Shown: positions 7,183-13,713 of the stretch, in pieces
Layout: every line of letters begins with the position of its first letter
How positions within the stretch are numbered: the stretch's first letter is position 1
DNA from: Rhodobacteraceae bacterium UBA996
GTDB taxonomy: Bacteria; Pseudomonadota; Alphaproteobacteria; Rhodobacterales; Rhodobacteraceae
Reading direction: 5' to 3'
DNA length: 23,926 nt
NCBI GenBank assembly: GCA_002291955.1
Contig: DBBA01000046.1
Span: forward strand, 1 to 23,926
Translations under genes and position numbers: made by a program
The notes under the pieces: model-generated
What the model saw: only the letters and a program-made list of their open reading frames with translations
The model's database searches: none
Told to the model about the DNA's origin: nothing

Positions 7183-8208
7183 ATGCCGCAGACCGTTCTT
7201 GTCACCGGGGCCTCGGGCTATATCGCCAAGCACATCGTGCGGCAATTGCTGGATGCCGGGCACCGGGTGGTGGCGTCCACCCGGCGGGTCGAGGGGTTGG
7301 CGGCGGTGAAGGCGGCGGTGGGGCCGCGGCTGGCGGATGCAGGCGCGCTGGACCGGCTGTCGGGCGTGACGCTGGACCTGATGCGGGATGACGGCTGGGA
7401 TGCCGCCATGGCGGGGGTGGATGTGCTGATGCACACGGCATCGCCCTTTCCGCTCGCGCAACCGAAGAACCCCGATGACCTGATCCGCCCCGCGGTGGAC
7501 GGCACGCTGCGCGCGCTGCGGGCGGCGGCGAAGGCAGGCGTGGGGCGGGCGGTGGTCACGTCGTCCATCGCGGCGATCTCGTCCTCGGCCGCACCGTCGG
7601 ACGGGCGGGCCTATGCCGAGGGGGACTGGACCGACCTGACCTATCCCACGACCACGCCCTATTTCGCGTCCAAGACGCTGGCCGAGCGCGCGGCGCGGGA
7701 CTTCGTCCGTGACCATGCGCCGGGGATGCGGCTTCTGACCGTGAACCCGGGGTTCGTCATGGGGCCGCCGCTCGATGCCGATGTGGGCACGAGCATGGAG
7801 GTCGTGATGCGGTTCATGCGGGGCAAGGACCCGATGGTGCCGCGGGTGGGCCTGATGTCAGTGGACGTGCAGGACGTGGCCGCGGCGCATGTGGCGGCGA
7901 TGGACTGGGACGGCGACGCGGACCGGTTCATGCTGGTGGCGCGGTTCGTGTGGTTTGCCGACCTGACGCGCGCGTTGAAGGCGGCGTTTCCCGACCGGAA
8001 GATCCCCGTGCGGGTGGCGCCCGACCTGATGATCCGGGCGCTGGCGCTGTTCGACCCGGCGCTGCGCACGGTCACGCCGCTGCTGGGGCGCGAGGAGCGG
8101 TTCGACAACGCCCGGGCGCGGGCGCTTCTGGGGCGCGATCTGGCCGATCCGGTGGCGGCGACGGTCGCCTCGGGCCGGGCGCTGATCGACCTCGGGCTCT
8201 TGCGCTAG
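7183..8208 (+). CDS. Extended SDR / dihydroflavonol-4-reductase-like oxidoreductase
   Basis: This NAD(P)-dependent reductase of the extended short-chain dehydrogenase family has 341 residues. The N-terminal Rossmann motif VTGASGYIAKH (residues 7-17) binds the cofactor. The catalytic set is Ser127/Ser128 in VVTSSIAAIS and Tyr160/Lys164 in YFASK. The region after the Tyr-Lys pair has the family pattern VNPGFVMGPPL. Family members reduce aldehydes or ketones (methylglyoxal, cinnamaldehyde and dihydroflavonol-type substrates); the substrate here is unknown. I chose the ATG at 7183 because GGGAG precedes it and the Rossmann fold starts at once. An upstream ATG at 7153 is in frame but poorly supported. 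The gene is 91 bases after mcd and appears to have its own promoter. Confidence 0.88.
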   Translation: MPQTVLVTGASGYIAKHIVRQLLDAGHRVVASTRRVEGLAAVKAAVGPRLADAGALDRLSGVTLDLMRDDGWDAAMAGVDVLMHTASPFPLAQPKNPDDLIRPAVDGTLRALRAAAKAGVGRAVVTSSIAAISSSAAPSDGRAYAEGDWTDLTYPTTTPYFASKTLAERAARDFVRDHAPGMRLLTVNPGFVMGPPLDADVGTSMEVVMRFMRGKDPMVPRVGLMSVDVQDVAAAHVAAMDWDGDADRFMLVARFVWFADLTRALKAAFPDRKIPVRVAPDLMIRALALFDPALRTVTPLLGREERFDNARARALLGRDLADPVAATVASGRALIDLGLLR

Positions 8209-9416
8209 GCGCGGCTGCCCCGGACGCGCAGGCGCGGGTGCAGGGTGCCCGCCAGCACCCAGGCCCCGGCCATCGCCGCGCCGCAGGCGGCAAAGACCCC
8301 CGCGACGGGGGCGACCAGCAGGACAAGGTAGGCCACACCGGGGGTCAGGATGCCGGACACGTCGCGGAAGCTGGAATAGACCGCCGCCATCTCGGTCCGC
8401 TCGGCGGGGCGGACGGCCATGAGGAACGGCAGGCTGCCGGCCGCGTCCAGCACGACCAGCCCGGCCGAGGCCAGCACCACGGCGGCCAGCGCCGCCCAGG
8501 GCCAGCCCGCCAGGAGAAACGCGGCGGTGAACAGCACGGCGCAGCCGGCAAAGGCGGCGCGGACGACGATGCGCACGCTGGTGGCGCGGGTGGCGGCCAG
8601 CACCAGCGGCGTGCCGTACAGAAGCGCGTTCGATGCCGACAGCGCGATGCCGCCGACCTGATCGCCGAGGCCCGCCTGGATGCAGAAGATCGGCAGATAC
8701 ACGACATAGACCCACCAGCCGCAGGACCGGATCACGGCAAACAGCCAGCCCGCGATCAGCCGCGGCTGCCGGGCAAAGCGCCCGAGATAGGCGAGCGGAT
8801 TGGCAGCAGGCCCGCGGGCGCGCTGGATCTCCTTCCCGTTGCCAAGGCGCAGCCGCCAGAACAGCGCGATCAGCCCGACCGCGAAGGTCCCCGCCAGCAG
8901 GAACGGCGCCGGGCGCCAGATGTCCACCAGCCACACGCCCGCCACCGGACCGACCGTCCACATGGTCGCGGAATAGACCATGCGCAGGGTCTCGGACCGG
9001 CCCAGATCCTCGCGCGCGATGTGGTCGAGGACATAGGCGTTCAGGCAGACGAAGACCGTCACCGTGGCCATCGCGTTCAGCGCCACCGCGACCGACAGCG
9101 CCGCAGCACCCCCGACAACGGCCAGCGCGTTGCCGCACAGGTACAGGCAGGCGCCCAGCGTGATCATCCAGCGGCGCGGGATCCACCGCGTCGCCCAGGG
9201 CACCAGAAGGCCGGTCACCAGCGACACCAGCCCCACGGCAAAGTAGATGCGGCTGACCACCGCGGCATCGCCCGTAGCGCGGTAGACTTCCAGCGGCATG
9301 ACCGAGATCAGCGTGCCCCGCACCCCGGCCTCGAGCGCGGCCAGCGCGGCAAAGGACTGGATGCGGGGTGTCGGCGAGTGCGACAGGTAGAGCGGGACGC
9401 GCGGGACGATGGGCAT
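8205..9416 (-). CDS. MFS transporter
   Basis: This is a predicted major facilitator superfamily permease of the inner membrane with 403 residues and about twelve hydrophobic segments. A short charged linker near mid-protein (RLRLGNGKEIQRARG) separates the two six-helix halves. The substrate is not evident, and a drug or sugar efflux role would be a guess. The ATG at 9416 is chosen because the hydrophobic pattern begins soon afterwards, although its ribosome-binding site is weak. The gene lies 44 bases downstream of recO in the same direction and could be transcribed with it. Its TAG stop interlocks with the TAG stop of the convergent SDR gene in the palindrome CTAG (8205-8208). Confidence 0.85.
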   Translation of the reverse strand: MPIVPRVPLYLSHSPTPRIQSFAALAALEAGVRGTLISVMPLEVYRATGDAAVVSRIYFAVGLVSLVTGLLVPWATRWIPRRWMITLGACLYLCGNALAVVGGAAALSVAVALNAMATVTVFVCLNAYVLDHIAREDLGRSETLRMVYSATMWTVGPVAGVWLVDIWRPAPFLLAGTFAVGLIALFWRLRLGNGKEIQRARGPAANPLAYLGRFARQPRLIAGWLFAVIRSCGWWVYVVYLPIFCIQAGLGDQVGGIALSASNALLYGTPLVLAATRATSVRIVVRAAFAGCAVLFTAAFLLAGWPWAALAAVVLASAGLVVLDAAGSLPFLMAVRPAERTEMAAVYSSFRDVSGILTPGVAYLVLLVAPVAGVFAACGAAMAGAWVLAGTLHPRLRVRGSRA

Positions 9417-9460
9417 GGTGGCGGGCAGGTAGCGCCGCGCCCGGGGCAGGTGCAACCCCG

Positions 9461-10183
9461 TCAGGACGCGCGGGTGAGCAGGTCGATCAGCCGGGCGCGG
9501 GCGGCGGGCACCGGGCGGTCGCCGAGGGATGGCAGCGCGCGGGTGGTCAGGAAATGCCCCGTGGTCACCAGCCCGGCAACCACGCCTGCCCGCGCCGCGC
9601 CCTGCCCCAGCATCTCGGGCGGCAGGGGCAGCAGGCGGTCGGCCCAGTCGCCCGCCCCTGCCCGGCTGACCGCGCGTCCGGTGCGGGGCGAGACATAGGC
9701 GAGGTCGTCCGTGCGGCCCGTCACCGCACATTCCGACAGGTCCAGCCCGAAGCCCAGCGCATCGAGCAGCGCCATTTCCCAGCGCAGGTAGGCAACGGGC
9801 CAGGCCTCGCCCTGCCCCAGCATGTCGAACAGCGCCTCGGTCCGGGGGTGCAGGTCAGGCTGGGGGTCGCGTTCGGGCAGGCAGACGGTCAGGAGCGCGG
9901 TCGCGGCGTTCAGCGCCGCCAGCGCCAGCGGATCGGCCATCAGCCGCGCGGCGCGGGCGTCCAGGAGTTCGACGGTGAAGCTGCCGATGTGTTCGCCCAG
10001 CCGCGCGCGCCAGGTGACGGCGACCCGGTTGCCGGGCTGGAGCACCGGCGTCACCTTGCGCGAGGCACCGCCGCGCACGACGCCCGCATGGCGACCGTGG
10101 GCTGCGGTCAGCACCTCGACGATGGCCGAGGTCTCGCCGTGCCGCCGGACCGTCAGGATCGCCCCTTCGTCGCGCCATTCCAT
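9461..10183 (-). CDS. recO: DNA repair protein RecO
   Basis: RecO acts in RecF-pathway recombination, loading RecA on SSB-coated single-stranded DNA with RecR. The 240-residue product starts MEWRDEGAILTVRRHGE, the usual beginning of the N-terminal OB fold (about 1-80), including HAGVVRGGASRK. A helical C-terminal part follows, with ARAARLMADPLALAAL and EMALLDALGFGLDLSECAVTG. Only one Cys is present where many RecO proteins have a four-Cys zinc finger, so zinc binding there is unlikely. I recall the same reduction in related alphaproteobacteria. The ATG at 10183 fits the family N-terminus. A 339-bp gap separates the gene from the DUF1491 gene upstream, so recO probably has its own promoter. 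Confidence 0.93.
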   Translation of the reverse strand: MEWRDEGAILTVRRHGETSAIVEVLTAAHGRHAGVVRGGASRKVTPVLQPGNRVAVTWRARLGEHIGSFTVELLDARAARLMADPLALAALNAATALLTVCLPERDPQPDLHPRTEALFDMLGQGEAWPVAYLRWEMALLDALGFGLDLSECAVTGRTDDLAYVSPRTGRAVSRAGAGDWADRLLPLPPEMLGQGAARAGVVAGLVTTGHFLTTRALPSLGDRPVPAARARLIDLLTRAS

Positions 10184-10217
10184 GGGGCGCAGTATGGCGG
10201 CGGTGGCCGGGGGAGCA

Positions 10218-10279
10218 AGGGATCGGTCCGCCGGGGGGGTCGTCCCCGGCCCCCACCCCGACGCGCGGATGCAAGGATG
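10218..10279. repeat. Possible short relative of the pckA-downstream repeat
   Basis: AGGGATCGGTCCG (10218-10230) is identical to 4355-4367. As at the first site, it runs straight into a G-run/C-run hairpin (CCGGGG at 10231-10236, CCCCGG at 10244-10249). GCAAGGATG at 10271-10279 matches 4500-4508, the tail of the composite element. The order of parts is the same but the spacing is shorter, so this may be a shortened copy of one dispersed element. Confidence 0.4.
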
Positions 10280-10445
10280 GTGGCGTGGTGTGCCCCCCTG
10301 ACGGGGAGAGGACGGGATTGCCTGCCGCCGGTGCACGCAACGCGCGGTGTCTTGCCCGGGGCACGCAACACCCGGGACGCAGCGGCTATGGTGCCCCCGC
10401 GGCCGCGCCGATTGGGTCCGGCACGGCCGCGCGCGGACCGGGGAA

Positions 10446-10488
10446 CGCGCCCGGGGGGACAGCACCGGCTGGATGCCCCCCGGGCGCG
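10446..10488 (-). terminator. Strong 13-bp hairpin downstream of the DUF1491 gene
   Basis: CGCGCCCGGGGGG (10446-10458) and CCCCCCGGGCGCG (10476-10488) are perfect complements with a 17-base loop. The loop holds a further CAGC/GCTG pairing (10460-10463 with 10468-10471). The hairpin lies 34 bases after the DUF1491 stop on the minus strand and could end the lepB-rnc-era transcript. No T-run follows, so the terminator role is inferred. Confidence 0.45.
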
Positions 10489-10522
10489 GACCGCCTGTGA
10501 AGGGCCGGCCGGGTCCGTGCGG

Positions 10523-10855
10523 TCAGTCCGCCAGCCCGTCCTGGTCCAGCAGGTGGCGCCCGGCGCGATCCTCGACCTCGATCACCCAGAGGTCGGGGTC
10601 GTGGCGGCGCTGGCGGGAAATCGCTGCGTCCACGTCGGCCTCGGGCCCGTCGGCCAGCACCACCCAGACGCGCCCGCCCGTCATCAGGTCGAAGGACCGC
10701 TGGAATGCCTGCGCCCGCCCGTCGAGCGTGGCGAGTTTCACAAGCACCGCCCCCGCGGTCGCATCGCCCCTCGCGGTCACATAGGCCGGGATCGCCGCCA
10801 GCCGCAGGCGCGTCAGGTAGGCACCGACCCAGATGCGGGCGGTGAGACGCGTCAC
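10523..10855 (-). CDS. DUF1491 family protein
   Basis: This small protein of 110 residues matches the DUF1491 family found in alphaproteobacteria; its function is not known to me. It begins VTRLTARIWVGAYLTRLRL and contains the conserved patterns GAVLVKLATLDG, AFQRSFDLMTGGRVWV and DPDLWVIEVEDRAGRHLL, with no membrane segment or signal peptide. The GTG start at 10855 overlaps the era stop by four bases (GTGA), which implies translation coupled to era. It is the last gene of the lepB-rnc-era run before a hairpin-bearing gap. The fixed position after era suggests a link to RNA processing or ribosome assembly, but that is only inference from context. Confidence 0.88.
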   Translation of the reverse strand: MTRLTARIWVGAYLTRLRLAAIPAYVTARGDATAGAVLVKLATLDGRAQAFQRSFDLMTGGRVWVVLADGPEADVDAAISRQRRHDPDLWVIEVEDRAGRHLLDQDGLAD

Positions 10856-11778
10856 TTTTTCGCGTCGCGGAAGTCGAGCCCCATTTCGGAATAGCGCTCG
10901 GCCTCGTCCATCCAGTTCTCGCGGACCTTGACCGTCAGGAACAGGTGCGCGCGGCGGCCCATGAATTCTTCCAGTTCCGCCCGCGCGGCCTGGCCCACGG
11001 CCTTGATCGTCGCCCCCTTGGCCCCCAGCACGATGCCCTTGTGGCCGTCGCGGGCGACATAGACGATCTGGTGGATGGCGGCGGAGCCGTCCTTCCTCTC
11101 CTCCCACTGCTCGGTTTCCACCGTCAGCTGGTAGGGGATTTCCTCGTGCAGGCGCAAGGTCAGCTTCTCGCGCGTGATCTCGGCCGCGATCATGCGCATG
11201 GGCAGGTCGGCGATCTGGTCTTCGGGGTACAGCCACGGGCCGACGGGCATGCGGTCGGCGAGCCAGGCCTTGAGGTCGTCCACCCCGTAGCCCCGTTCGG
11301 CCGAGATCATGAAGGTCGCGGCGAAGGGGAAGCGGGCGTTCATGTCCTGCGAGAGCGCCAGAAGCGTCGGCGCCTCGACCCGGTCGATCTTGTTGATGGC
11401 GAGCGCAATGGTGTGGCCGTGCGTCTTGGCCGACAGGTCGGCGAGGATGCGTTCGACGCCGTCGGTGATGCCGCGCTGCGCCTCGATCAGCAGCACCACC
11501 ATGTCGGCGTCGGCGGCCCCGCCCCAGGCGGCGGCGACCATCGCGCGGTCCAGCCTGCGGCGCGGCTGGAACAGGCCCGGCGTGTCCACGAACACGATCT
11601 GGGCAGGCCCATGCAGCGCCACGCCGCGGATCCGGGCGCGGGTCGTCTGCACCTTGTGCGTGACGATGCTGACCTTGGCACCCACCATCCGGTTCAGGAG
11701 CGTGGACTTGCCCGCGTTCGGTTCGCCGATCAGGGCGACGAAGCCCGCGCGGGTGGGGGTATCGGCCGTTCCGGTCAT
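10852..11778 (-). CDS. era: GTPase Era
   Basis: Era is an essential GTPase that binds the 3' end of 16S rRNA and assists 30S assembly. The 308-residue product has G1 GEPNAGKST (about 18-26), G3 DTPGLF and G4 NKID, followed by the C-terminal KH RNA-binding domain with VLGAKGATIKAVGQAAR. The ATG at 11778 overlaps the rnc TGA (ATGA) and the gene's own stop overlaps the DUF1491 start (GTGA), so it is embedded in a tightly coupled run. The rnc-era pairing is a classic bacterial arrangement that joins rRNA cleavage to ribosome maturation. No domain is missing or altered. Confidence 0.97.
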   Translation of the reverse strand: MTGTADTPTRAGFVALIGEPNAGKSTLLNRMVGAKVSIVTHKVQTTRARIRGVALHGPAQIVFVDTPGLFQPRRRLDRAMVAAAWGGAADADMVVLLIEAQRGITDGVERILADLSAKTHGHTIALAINKIDRVEAPTLLALSQDMNARFPFAATFMISAERGYGVDDLKAWLADRMPVGPWLYPEDQIADLPMRMIAAEITREKLTLRLHEEIPYQLTVETEQWEERKDGSAAIHQIVYVARDGHKGIVLGAKGATIKAVGQAARAELEEFMGRRAHLFLTVKVRENWMDEAERYSEMGLDFRDAKK

Positions 11779-12461
11779 GTCGTGCTCTCCAGCCGGGCCA
11801 GAAGCGCCTGGGCGGCGACTTCCTCGGCCTGGCGCTTGGCATTGGCTTGCGCACGTTCGGTCGCGCCGTTGGACAGGCGCACCTCGACCGTGAAGATCAT
11901 GGCGTGGGCCGGGCCGTCGCGACCCAGTTCCACATATTCGGGCAGACCCAGGCCGCGCGCCTGCGCCCATTCCTGCAGCGCGCTTTTCGGGTTGTGGACG
12001 CGGTCGGCCGCCCGGGTCAGCCGGTCGCCCCACAGCCGCAGCACCACATGGCGGGCGGGACCATAGCCCGCATCCAGGTAGATCGCGGCGATCACCGCTT
12101 CCATCGCGTCGGCCAGCACGGCTTCCTTGCGACGCCCGCCGGTCAGCGTCTCGCCCCGGCCAAGCTTCAGCGCGTCGCCAAGGCCGACCTCGCGCGCGAC
12201 CTCGGCGCAGGCTTCCTTGCGCACCAGTGCGTTGTAGCGCGGCGCAAGCTGGCCTTCGTCGGCGCCCGTGTCGGCGTGGAACAGCGCCTCGGCCATCACC
12301 ATGTTCAGCACCCGGTCGCCCAGGAATTCCAGCCGCTGGTTCGACGGCCGGGTTTCCGTGGCGAAGGACGGGTGCGTCAGGGCGCGGACCAGAAGTGCTG
12401 GGTCGCGGAACGCATGGCCGAGCCGGGCGCAGAGTGCCTTGTGCTCGCCCGACAGGTTCAC
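11775..12461 (-). CDS. rnc: Ribonuclease III
   Basis: RNase III cuts double-stranded RNA, including the rRNA precursor. The product is 228 residues, the usual length. The catalytic domain has the signature QRLEFLGDRVLNMVMAEALF, with Glu45 and Asp49, and LADAMEAVIAAIYLDAGY, with Asp118 and Glu121, so the metal-binding set is complete. A C-terminal dsRNA-binding domain follows, starting NPKSALQEWAQARGLGLPEY and ending in QAEEVAAQALL. The GTG start at 12461 overlaps the lepB TGA by four bases, and the stop overlaps era in the same way. Both overlaps support coupled translation. Confidence 0.97.
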   Translation of the reverse strand: MNLSGEHKALCARLGHAFRDPALLVRALTHPSFATETRPSNQRLEFLGDRVLNMVMAEALFHADTGADEGQLAPRYNALVRKEACAEVAREVGLGDALKLGRGETLTGGRRKEAVLADAMEAVIAAIYLDAGYGPARHVVLRLWGDRLTRAADRVHNPKSALQEWAQARGLGLPEYVELGRDGPAHAMIFTVEVRLSNGATERAQANAKRQAEEVAAQALLARLESTT

Positions 12462-13243
12462 TCGATCGCCTTGAAGAAGCGGTCGCCGCGCCAGGTCCAG
12501 AAGAACAGCATCGACCGGCCCGCGGACGAGAACATCACCCGGTCGGCGCGGCCGATCAGGTTCTGGACCGGCACCATGCCCACGCCCATCGCCGCCTGCG
12601 GCACGCGGCTGTCGGTGGAGTTGTCGCGGTTGTCGCCCATGAAGAACACATGGTCCTCGGGGACGACGAACACGGGCGTGTTGTCCAGTCCGGTGTCGCG
12701 GATGTTCAGGATGGAATGGCCGGGCCCGTCGGGCAGCTGTTCGGTGAAGCGTTCGGATTCGCAGGGCGCGCCGATGCCGACGGCGCCCTGGCGGCACAAC
12801 GGGAAGCTGCCCATCGGGCCCTGCGCCTCGTACGTCTCGGTGAAGAGGCCGGCGGGGGTCTGCACCGCCTCGACCTCGTTGATGAACAGGACACCATCGC
12901 GGACCTGCACGCGGTCGCCCGGCAGGCCGATGGCGCGCTTGATGAAGTCCTCGCCGGACACCGGGTGACGGAACACCACCACGTCGCCGCGGTCGGGCAG
13001 CGATCCGAAGATGCGGCCGTCGAAGGGGCACATCGAGAACGGGCAGGAATGGCGGGAATAGCCGTAGGCCATCTTGTTGACGAACAGGAAGTCGCCGATC
13101 AGGAGCGTGTCCTTCATCGAGCCCGAAGGGATCCAGAACGGCTGGAAGAACAGCGTGCGGAACACGCCCGCGATCAGCAGGGCGTAGACCACGGTCTTGA
13201 CGGTTTCGACCCAGCCGCCCGATGCCTGCGCCTTGGTTGCCAT
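12458..13243 (-). CDS. lepB: Signal peptidase I
   Basis: This membrane-anchored serine protease removes signal peptides from exported proteins. The 261-residue product has one N-terminal membrane segment (about 16-33). Box B is PSGSMKDTL with the nucleophile Ser42. The box-D region is DRGDVVVF followed by DFIKRAIGLPGD with the general base Lys102, and box E is GDNRDNSTDSR. An insertion between boxes D and E carries cysteines near FPLCRQ and GAPCES that might pair in the periplasm. The ATG at 13243 has an AGGA-type ribosome-binding site and lies 53 bases after acpS. It should process secreted proteins such as the VPLPA-CTERM protein encoded further right. Confidence 0.96.
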   Translation of the reverse strand: MATKAQASGGWVETVKTVVYALLIAGVFRTLFFQPFWIPSGSMKDTLLIGDFLFVNKMAYGYSRHSCPFSMCPFDGRIFGSLPDRGDVVVFRHPVSGEDFIKRAIGLPGDRVQVRDGVLFINEVEAVQTPAGLFTETYEAQGPMGSFPLCRQGAVGIGAPCESERFTEQLPDGPGHSILNIRDTGLDNTPVFVVPEDHVFFMGDNRDNSTDSRVPQAAMGVGMVPVQNLIGRADRVMFSSAGRSMLFFWTWRGDRFFKAIE

Positions 13244-13296
13244 GCTGTCCTGCCTGTTCGTGTGCCGGGGCGTGATGGGCCGGGGCGGGGGTGGAG

Positions 13297-13713
13297 TCAA
13301 GGTTGGCGGGCCAATCCACGGGGCCGCGCCTCGATCACGACGAAGGCCTGCGCCCAGGGGTGGTCGTCGGTCAGGGTGACGTGGATCAGCGCGTCGTGGC
13401 CGGGCGGTGTCATCGACGCCAGCCGTTCGGCGGCCCAGCCCGAGACATGCATGACGGGTTGCCCGGTGCGGATGTTCGTCACCCACATGTCGCGCCAGGA
13501 AATCCCCATGCGCAGGCCGGTGCCAAGGGCCTTGGAGCAGGCCTCTTTCGCGGCCCAGCGTTTGGCGAGCGTGCCGGCCACGTCGGCGCGGCGGTCGGCG
13601 CGGGCCAGTTCCTCGGGCCGGAAGACGCGCGTGCGGAAGCGGTCGCCGAAGCGGTCGAGCGTGGCGGCGATGCGGTCGATGTTGCACAGGTCGGTGCCGA
13701 TGCCGAGGATCAT
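13297..13713 (-). CDS. acpS: Holo-[acyl-carrier-protein] synthase
   Basis: AcpS transfers the 4'-phosphopantetheine arm of CoA to acyl carrier protein, activating it for fatty acid synthesis. The 138-residue product has both family motifs: GIGTDLCNIDRI at residues 4-15, with the metal-binding Asp8, and RWAAKEACSKALGTG with the conserved Glu and Lys. The ATG at 13713 overlaps the stop of the hydrolase gene by four bases (ATGA). The pdxJ-acpS-lepB-rnc order is common in alphaproteobacteria; here one extra gene separates pdxJ from acpS. Confidence 0.95.
   Translation of the reverse strand: MILGIGTDLCNIDRIAATLDRFGDRFRTRVFRPEELARADRRADVAGTLAKRWAAKEACSKALGTGLRMGISWRDMWVTNIRTGQPVMHVSGWAAERLASMTPPGHDALIHVTLTDDHPWAQAFVVIEARPRGLARQP

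Larger units (their letters stand above)
10184..10522. other. Non-coding gap between the DUF1491 gene and recO
   Basis: I see no credible gene in these 339 bases. The block holds a repeat remnant at 10218-10249, in which AGGGATCGGTCCG is followed by a CCGGGG/CCCCGG hairpin, and GCAAGGATG at 10271-10279. It also has the 9-mer GCACGCAAC at 10333-10341 and 10361-10369, the second copy inside a CCCGGG/CCCGGG hairpin (10355-10376), and the 13-bp inverted repeat at 10446-10488. The recO promoter should lie here on the minus strand, but I could not pick one with confidence. Confidence 0.7.

Noticed and set aside
7950..9698. Open frame of 582 codons on the plus strand over the MFS gene
   Set aside because: The product is repetitive Gly/Arg/Gln/Asp-rich, while the minus strand gives a coherent twelve-helix transporter.
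10333..10376. Two GCACGCAAC copies considered as a CRISPR-like or iteron repeat
   Set aside because: There are only two nine-base units, with no regular spacing and no replication or Cas genes nearby.
10285..10500. Possible 71-codon small gene in the recO upstream gap
   Set aside because: It starts with GTG without a ribosome-binding site, is low in complexity, and overlaps the 13-bp inverted repeat that better explains the region.
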